Origin: Nilaparvata lugens
Taxonomy: Eukaryota > Arthropoda > Insecta > Hemiptera > Delphacidae
Length of the DNA stretch: 64,000 nucleotides
Assembly: GCF_014356525.2 (NCBI RefSeq)
Contig: NC_052508.1
Location: 60,825,800-60,889,799 of the forward strand
Reading direction: 5' to 3'
The translations under genes and the position numbers were made by a program. Under the pieces are notes generated by a model. The model was given only the letters and a program-made list of their open reading frames with translations, was not told the origin of the DNA and ran no database searches. Position 1 is the stretch's first letter. Each line of letters starts with the position of its first letter. Below are positions 58,461-64,000 of this stretch, in pieces.

Positions 58461-58683
58461 CTGGTGTTTCTGTTGGCCTGTTTACCTCCACAGAGTAGAG
58501 TGGTCATCAAGGCTCTTCACTCAATCAGGCATGATGTATCTACATTCTCAGGGCTAATAGCCTACCGGAAAACAACCCTTTTTACACTGCCTGTAGAATG
58601 GTATGTCTATTTTCACTCTTCCTCTTCTGGTGAATGCGTGAAAATTTCCTCTCGCTTGCAACAGGGAGAGCTAGTTGTCCACA

Positions 58684-58760
58684 GTTAGTATTTTCAGTGT
58701 GATGAAGATGGGTCGCAAGTCGCAATTGGTCCAAGTAGCCCACCGAATCCAGGATCCTCA
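58684..58760 (-). pseudogene. Small LINE fragment
   Basis: The sequence resembles 57170-57245 (region around IFIRLGIYTVF) in the same orientation, at the upstream edge of the main LINE. It looks like a piece of a second copy, cut by a MITE starting at 58761. Confidence 0.45.
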
Positions 58761-58903
58761 GTGCCGGTTGCCAAAAACCGGTTAAATTTTAATCGTGATT
58801 AATTCCACGAGCACCAATCAGAGAAGCCGTCTTATCAAAAATGTCTTCTCTGATTGGTTCTCGTGAAATCAATCACGGTTAAAATTTAACTGGCTTTTGT
58901 TCT
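58761..58903. mobile_element. MITE, inverted ends with GGTTAAATTTTAATCGTGAT
   Basis: The left arm (ACCGGTTAAATTTTAATCGT) and right arm (ACGGTTAAAATTTAACTGGC) are inverted copies, with TCAGAGAAGNC mirrored inside. A relative sits at 15235-15375. Confidence 0.7.
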
Positions 58904-59401
58904 AAGAGCTTCTTAGCTTCTAATGCTAAGATTACAGAAATCGTGTCGCTATTAGTAAGTGTGAAAGACTCCAATCGCATCGGCCGATGTCATCCGGAGA
59001 CGTCTGATGCCGGACGACAGAAATATTCTCAGATAGTCCTAAACGGCAATTCTCTGACGACGTTCTTCGTCATAATTCTAGCCTGAGAGGCTGAGAGGCT
59101 TGAACTCTAGTAAGAGATGAAGTAACATGTTATCATATGGAACAAGAATGCATCAGTGGAAGCCAAGAGCTCAAACCTAGGACGCACAAGTCTAGAGCTC
59201 ATGTGGGCATCACCCTCAGCAAAAAAGGGGAAAAGAGAAACTTGGAGAGGAATTGAAGAAAATATTGTCAAGTCTACCCAGGAAACCATTCGATTCAGGA
59301 AAAGCGTAACCAGAAACACAAGGACGGATGAGAAATCCTTGCTCTTGAAGACAGAAATCATGCAAGAATGAATATTTTGAATAGCAGATCAAACCTGTTT
59401 T

Positions 59402-60530
59402 CAGAAAAAAAGGACTTATGTCACACAGTTCTTCCGCTAATGGAACTATCATGGATATGTCTCTACAGGCATACGTGGAGGATGTAGTTTTGATAGCCAG
59501 GAATAAAAGAGCCATACAGCAAGGATTTTTCCAACTGATCAACCAAGACAAACATAAGCACAATCGTAGAAGAAATGTCCAAGGGAATGGGAGGCAGTTT
59601 ATGGTTGGAGACAGTGGCTCTGAAGAAATTGAAGAATTTAAATATCTGGAAGCTGTAATGACACACAAAAACGAAGTGAATATTAAAGCAAAACTCTCAG
59701 CTGGGAATAGATGCCATTATGTACGGAAAAGTTCCTCAATTTCTCATACCACATTTTGGAGTGGCAGTCCTTCTACAGAGGACTACCTCCGTGAAGAAAG
59801 CCGTAGTGCATTCGTGTGACGTCAGCACAGATAGGGCTCCTACACCTGATATAGATTAGCTGAAATCAACGAATTTTTATTGGTGTAGGAGCCTTACCTG
59901 TGCTGACGTCACTCGAATGCACTAAGGCTTTGTTTACGGAGGTAGTGTACAGAGCCACATGAAACAAGCTATCTGCAGCCATCCAAAGTTACTTGTGTTT
60001 TTTTAATTGTTTTAAACTTTGACCAAGTCTTTCTGGCGACTGCCGGTCATGAACTGAATATAATTAATTACTGAATTGCCGATTTATTTCAAACATCTTG
60101 AAAGTACAAGTCTACAACACTGTCATAAGACCAGTGGTAATGTACAGTGCAGAAACCTGGGTACTGACTTGGAGGGACGGAAACTTACTCAGTGTTTGGG
60201 AGAGAAAGATACTCGGAAAAATGTATGGACCTATCTGTAGTGATGGAGAGTGGAGGTACAGCACCAACAATCAAGATATTGTAGCTGAAATAAAAGTGAG
60301 GCTTCTAAGCTGGTTGGGGCATGTGGAACGTATGGATGATTCAAAAACTGCGAAGGAATTGTTTGAATATTGGAAGAATATTGTGGGGAAGGCCAAGAAT
60401 AAGCTGGTTTGATGACGTCAAAATTGATTTAAGGCAGAGGATGGAGAAGAAAAGAACAAAATCGAGACGAATGGAGAGGCATACTGCGGGAGGCCAAGAC
60501 CCTCAATGGGTTGAATAGCCAAGGAATAAG
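59402..60530 (+). pseudogene. RTE-like LINE RT remnant, interrupted by a MITE
   Basis: 59418-59819 reads AYVEDVVLIARNKRAIQQ, where the catalytic YADD is YVED, and EEIEEFKYLEAVMTHKNEV, LSAGNRCHY. 60098-60412 reads VQVYNTVIRPVVMYSAETW, VWERKILGKMYGPI and RLLSWLGHVERM, the standard C-terminal motifs of arthropod RTE-type endonuclease/RT proteins. A 167-bp MITE (59781-59947) and other sequence separate the two parts. Upstream pieces may extend to about 59200. Confidence 0.85.
59781..59947. mobile_element. MITE with ~65-bp terminal inverted repeats and 7-bp target duplication
   Basis: The two arms (ACTACCTCCGTGAAG... and ...TTTACGGAGGTAGT) are inverted repeats running through TGACGTCAGCACAG in both. 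TACAGAG occurs directly outside each end (59774-59780 and 59948-59954). It is inserted in the RTE-like LINE. Confidence 0.85.
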
Positions 60531-60764
60531 TATCATAAATGGAACAGCTAAGTGTTTATTTAGACCCAACTTGTATGTCAACCCATACAATAAGGAACAA
60601 TTAGTTAGGTCCACTACAGACACAGTCAATCCAGATATCTGATTATTACGTTAGTCCAGTCAATATAGACATAAAAAAGGGGGTGTGCTTGCAATTCATA
60701 TTGTAGTTATGATTTTTTTAAATATATTATTTGGATACATAGAAGTCCAGAACCAATTTCATGC

Positions 60765-61140
60765 AAAATTTCCCTGTGCTAGATACAGAGTGGCCCAAAA
60801 ACCTCGTATTTTCGGTTCATTTCCCAGTTTTCAGCTATTTCCGCCAAATCTGTTAATCGGACAGAAAAATTTGCCCTTGCCTTTATTTCAGATTGAAAAA
60901 TGATATAAGTTCATGAGATTATGTTCTATGAGAATCATCCGTTATGTGCACTTCATTTCAGTATTTCCTAGAGGACAGGCGCGCATAAGGACACCTCAAG
61001 GATCAAAATTTCAAACACTCATAACTTTTTCCACAATGCTCGGATCTCATCATTCGTACTACACTTTATTCTTTTCAGCTCGTCAAGGCGGTTCAAAATC
61101 ATGCATCATAAGTGAAATTCGGTCAAAAAATGGAAAATTT
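60765..61140 (+). repeat. Dispersed repeat, inverted partner of 47585-48275
   Basis: It carries AACCTCGTATTTTCGGTTC, GATTATGTTCTATGAGAATC, AAGGACACCTCAAGGATCAA and CGTCAAGGCGGTTC in the order expected for the reverse of the other copy, with an internal deletion of some 300 bp. It ends just before the third gene. Confidence 0.7.
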
Positions 61141-61312
61141 ATTGTTGAGAGTATTTCAATATACAGAAAAATGTCCTTCCATTCTATTGTTTGTTCTATA
61201 TCTGTAATCAATAAATGTATAATTGTAAAAATTCTATATTCATTCAGGTAAAAATTATAATCTCAAGTCTTATTTTATTTTCTGTTTCAGGTATTTGTAA
61301 AATTTCGCAAAC

Positions 61313-61474
61313 ATGTCCAGCTCCGCTTCTGAAACTGAACATCAATTTTCTGACAATTCTTTTGATCGGACATCTTTGTCTAAATCAAATATTGATGTAG
61401 ACGAATTGAACAAAATTATCGATATCGATCATGTACTGGATTTGCATGATAATCTATTGAAAAAGGACTGTGAG
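61313..61474 (+). CDS. Unidentified gene, coding exon 1
   Basis: 54 codons from ATG, acidic and Ser/Asp-rich. The acceptor upstream at 61290 shows a further 5' non-coding exon. The donor (GAG|GTGATC) is moderate, and the frame also stays open beyond it to 61510. Confidence 0.55.
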
Positions 61475-62299
61475 GTGATCAGAGTTAGTAAAATACTATA
61501 TTCCTATTGATAAAACTGGTGAAAGTCATGGAAACTCGAATGAAAAATGAGCTCGATTGGAAATAAGTTTCTCATTTCATTTCTTAGTAGGAAAGAAACC
61601 CTCTTGTTCTATTGGTTCCCTTCCCCCTCAACCCACTTGTTGGTTCATTTCCTTTATCAAATATTATATTTATTTGATATAGTGACAGATTTATTTCCCT
61701 TCGTGCTACTCAACTCTATTGCTCAACGTACTATTGCAACTCTGTACTATGAGGAGTTTTGTAAAAATTATATTGTTTATGGAATAAATAACAAAACAAT
61801 AATTTCCAGTTATTCGCACTGCACAGGTCAAAACTCTTCTACATTATTTTTTCCGATTTAACGTAGATAAAAAACAAATCATCTCTTGAGCAACTGGCGT
61901 GTAACTGCAATTATAACTTGTGTTCTTGAATCGTAGTAACTTATATTCAGGTTCATAGAAGAATACCTTCAGCCACTCTCACTCGTGAATAAATGGAGGA
62001 ATTTTGGCGTAAAAAATTGTTATTCGTTCCACAAATTGTGTTCTCTTTACGTTTCTTCATTTCATAAGTTGTACATTCAATTTTTTCCTAAATGTAGAAA
62101 CATTCTTCTTTTTCAGAAAATTAAAGATCTGTATGTTTGTGTTGATTGGGAAGTGCCAATCTCTCACCATTCACTACGTTTCAACAAATCTTCTGAATTA
62201 CAAGATGAGATGTCAGTTCATGGACAAAGTTTGAAGTTGACTTGTTTCACAGATGAAGAGGATCAGTGCTTGAAAGGCAACTGGGAATCTTTCAAAAAA
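61313..62299 (+). CDS. Start of an unidentified gene, two coding exons, possible Myb/SANT-type region
   Basis: Exon 1 is 61291-61474, after acceptor TCTGTTTCAG, with ATG at 61313. It encodes MSSSASETEHQFSDNSFD and an acidic segment ending LLKKDCE before GTGATC. Exon 2 is 62117-62299, after CTTTTTCAG and before GTAAGT, both in phase 0. It encodes KIKDLYVCVDWEVP ... LTCFTDEEDQCLKGNWESF. The 'FT.EED..L..NW..F' ending resembles the segment preceding or starting SANT/Myb repeats in TTF1/Reb1-like proteins, but this is a weak likeness. About 115 aa are seen. Further exons were not found before the window end, so the gene is probably cut off. Confidence 0.55.
62117..62299 (+). CDS. Unidentified gene, coding exon 2
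   Basis: 61 codons between a strong pyrimidine-tract acceptor and a consensus donor GTAAGT. Phase 0 at both ends supports the join to exon 1. Confidence 0.6.
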
Positions 62300-62504
62300 G
62301 TAAGTGTCAACTAATATGTACATCCTACTCGTGGGATACTCTACAATCTCATTATTCTTAAAAATATTATTTATTCGATGAATATTCAACTCTGATAACT
62401 ATTGAATTAAAATCACTTTACTTGTATTGGCTACTTTTGCTCAAATTAATAAAAACACGTGTAATAAAAACTTAGAAATATTTTAACGAATAGTTTCGAC
62501 CATA

Positions 62505-62649
62505 GGCATAGCCACCTCTAATACAAGGCCGCGGCCTACAATGTTGCAACGTCGCAGTGTAAGGCCTACAATCATGTATTAGATTCTAGGCCTACACTGC
62601 GATGTTGCAATATCGTAGGCCGCGGCCTTGTATTAGAGGTGGCTATGCC
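62505..62649. mobile_element. Palindromic MITE with ATA duplication
   Basis: GGCATAGCCACCTCTAATAC starts an inverted repeat that covers nearly all 145 bp, with CAAGGCCGCGGCCT in both arms. ATA lies on each side (62502-62504 and 62650-62652). It interrupts another repeat that contains TTTCGACCATAGGTCATTTT. Confidence 0.78.
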
Positions 62650-62782
62650 ATAGGTCATTTTCAAGTTGAAATAAAGTTTTTAATAAAGGTGACTACAAGT
62701 TCTTATATTGTTTCTATTGATTCAACTATAGAAATTTAACTATTATTTTTCCAGCTCTTGAAAGTATTAATTTTTGGATTAT

Positions 62783-62880
62783 TATTATTATTAGAGTATG
62801 GCTTTGAATGGTGGGGAGACCCAAGGGTAGTTCCACCTCGCCGTATATAGTCCAAAGTTCCCTAATGGGAAACCGGACAC
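62783..62880 (+). repeat. Dispersed repeat with (TAA)n tail, copy 2
   Basis: GGCTTTGAATGGTGGGGAGA and AGGGTAGTTCCACCTCGCCG are the reverse complement of the copy in PAT intron 3, again next to a TTATTATTATTA run. Confidence 0.65.
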
Positions 62881-63382
62881 TAAGGTTATAGTGAGTACAA
62901 TTTTTGGATGAATATTCAACTCTCTGGTAACTGAGTTATTGGATAGCATAACCTATAATTTTTATTCATTTATAACTCTACCTTCATTGTATTATTATTC
63001 ATCCCAACATCACCTAGGCTTAAAATACTTCTAGAAAGTCGCCTTTGTAAAATTATAAATAAATAAAAACTTTAGTTGAATTAATAATACACAACCATCA
63101 CTTGATCTACTCACTGTAAGTTGAAGACTGTCATCAATATTAGATGAATTTCAATATTATAACACACATTTATGCTTATTTGAGCAAAAAATCAGTGAGA
63201 ATAATATTAGCTTGTATGGTTTGAGATATTATGGTATTTCTCCATTATTAAAAGAATAATTGATGATGTCAATACCACTATATTTTTTCAAAAGTGAGAA
63301 TAATTTGATTGTATGGTTTGAGATGTTGTGATATTTCTCCATAATTAAGAGAATAAGACATAGATGTTGTCAATACCACTAT

Positions 63383-63533
63383 AAAAAAGTAAATTCGTAT
63401 CGCTTTTGTTGGTGGGGAGTCCCTTGCGGGAAGGTCCCACCGCCTGAATATATAATTTGAGCCGTCAATGGGCCTTACGACTGTCATACTTCAGCCGGGA
63501 CCGACAGTTTAACGTGCTCATCCGATAACACGG
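63383..63533 (-). repeat. SINE-like dispersed repeat, copy 2
   Basis: Reverse complement of the 43.1-kb copy: TTGTTGGTGGGGAGTCCC, GAGCCGTCAATGGGCCTT, CAGCCGGGACCGACAGTTTA. The two are highly similar. Confidence 0.65.
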
Positions 63534-63840
63534 GAATACCACTATATTTGTTCAAAAGTGAGAATAATTCTAATTTGAATTACAGAACCAGGTTTCATGT
63601 CAACTCAGTGAGAGGTTCACCTTTGTGCACACCTTTGTGATTCCTATGACGGCGTCGATTTCAATTCAACCAAGGGTTAAAAATTTACTTGATTTAATCG
63701 AGGGTTGAAAATTCGCTCCCATCGACGTCATGCGAATCGCAAGATGCTTAATCCTGGTTTAGTTGCATACTCCCCTGATGAAGTTTAGGGTATGATCACA
63801 TTCGATGCGTGTATCAAATCAGATCTTGAATGAGCCGAAT

Positions 63841-63960
63841 AACAAAATCTGGAAAGAGCCATTGAAACACGTTGTGACTTGTCTGTAGCTGCTCACACTG
63901 AACGCAACCAAGTCCAGCAAATGCACGCGTTCAGTGTAGGTGCTCTTTCCAGATTTTGTT
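63841..63960. repeat. Inverted repeat, 19-bp perfect arms
   Basis: 63841-63859 (AACAAAATCTGGAAAGAGC) is mirrored at 63942-63960. Inner segments are partly mirrored too (GAACGCA / TGCACGCGTTC). Confidence 0.65.
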
Positions 63961-64000
63961 TCTTATCTACACGCTTTGTCTTGCATGACCACGCGTGCAC

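Overview
The window looks like nuclear DNA of a hemipteran insect. It is AT-rich and rich in transposons, with small exons separated by kilobase introns with GT-AG boundaries. The proteins, intron style and dense repeat families would suit a planthopper-type genome, but the sequence alone does not prove a species.

Two host genes can be reconstructed exon by exon, both on the minus strand. (1) About 4.3-21.6 kb: a proton-coupled amino-acid transporter of the SLC36/PAT (pathetic-like) family, nine coding exons, about 471-476 aa. The start is uncertain because two start/acceptor combinations both keep the frame. (2) 33.9-41.4 kb: an omega-class glutathione S-transferase, six coding exons, about 239 aa. 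It has a Cys-Pro-Tyr-Ala active site and one missing base in exon 3 that breaks the frame. A third gene begins on the plus strand at 61.3 kb (two exons seen, 115 aa, possible Myb/SANT-type region) and appears to leave the window. An intronless plus-strand cassette at 50.9-52.0 kb encodes a lysine-rich ORF overlapping a complete Ulp1/C48-type cysteine protease domain. It may be a transposon-borne or domesticated gene.

Most of the rest is mobile DNA. Six non-LTR retrotransposon remnants carry recognisable protein sequence: 9.8-10.5 (-), 31.5-32.6 (+), 43.6-44.2 (+), 49.6-50.4 (-), 56.9-58.8 (-) and 59.4-60.5 kb (+). Many MITE or foldback elements are present: TTAA-flanked at 7.7 and 46.3 kb, hAT-like with an 8-bp duplication at 3.8 kb, Harbinger-like with TTA/TAA duplications at 21.3 and 53.6 kb, two large palindromes at 18.6 and 20.3 kb, and a 7-bp-duplication MITE nested in a LINE at 59.8 kb. 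A short palindromic family carrying a shared 'CTGTCAGCATTCC'-like terminus recurs many times. SINE-like and other dispersed families occur as inverted pairs across the window.

Layout: 0-3.3 kb AT-rich with no gene; 3.3-21.6 kb PAT gene and its repeat-filled introns; 22-31 kb non-coding with a long polypurine tract (24.3-25.7 kb); 31.5-32.7 kb LINE; 33.9-41.4 kb GST; 41.5-50.4 kb repeats and LINE fragments; 50.9-52.0 kb protease cassette; 52-56.8 kb non-coding with a MITE and a tandem duplication; 56.9-60.5 kb nested LINEs; 60.7-64 kb repeat copy, start of the third gene, and more repeats.
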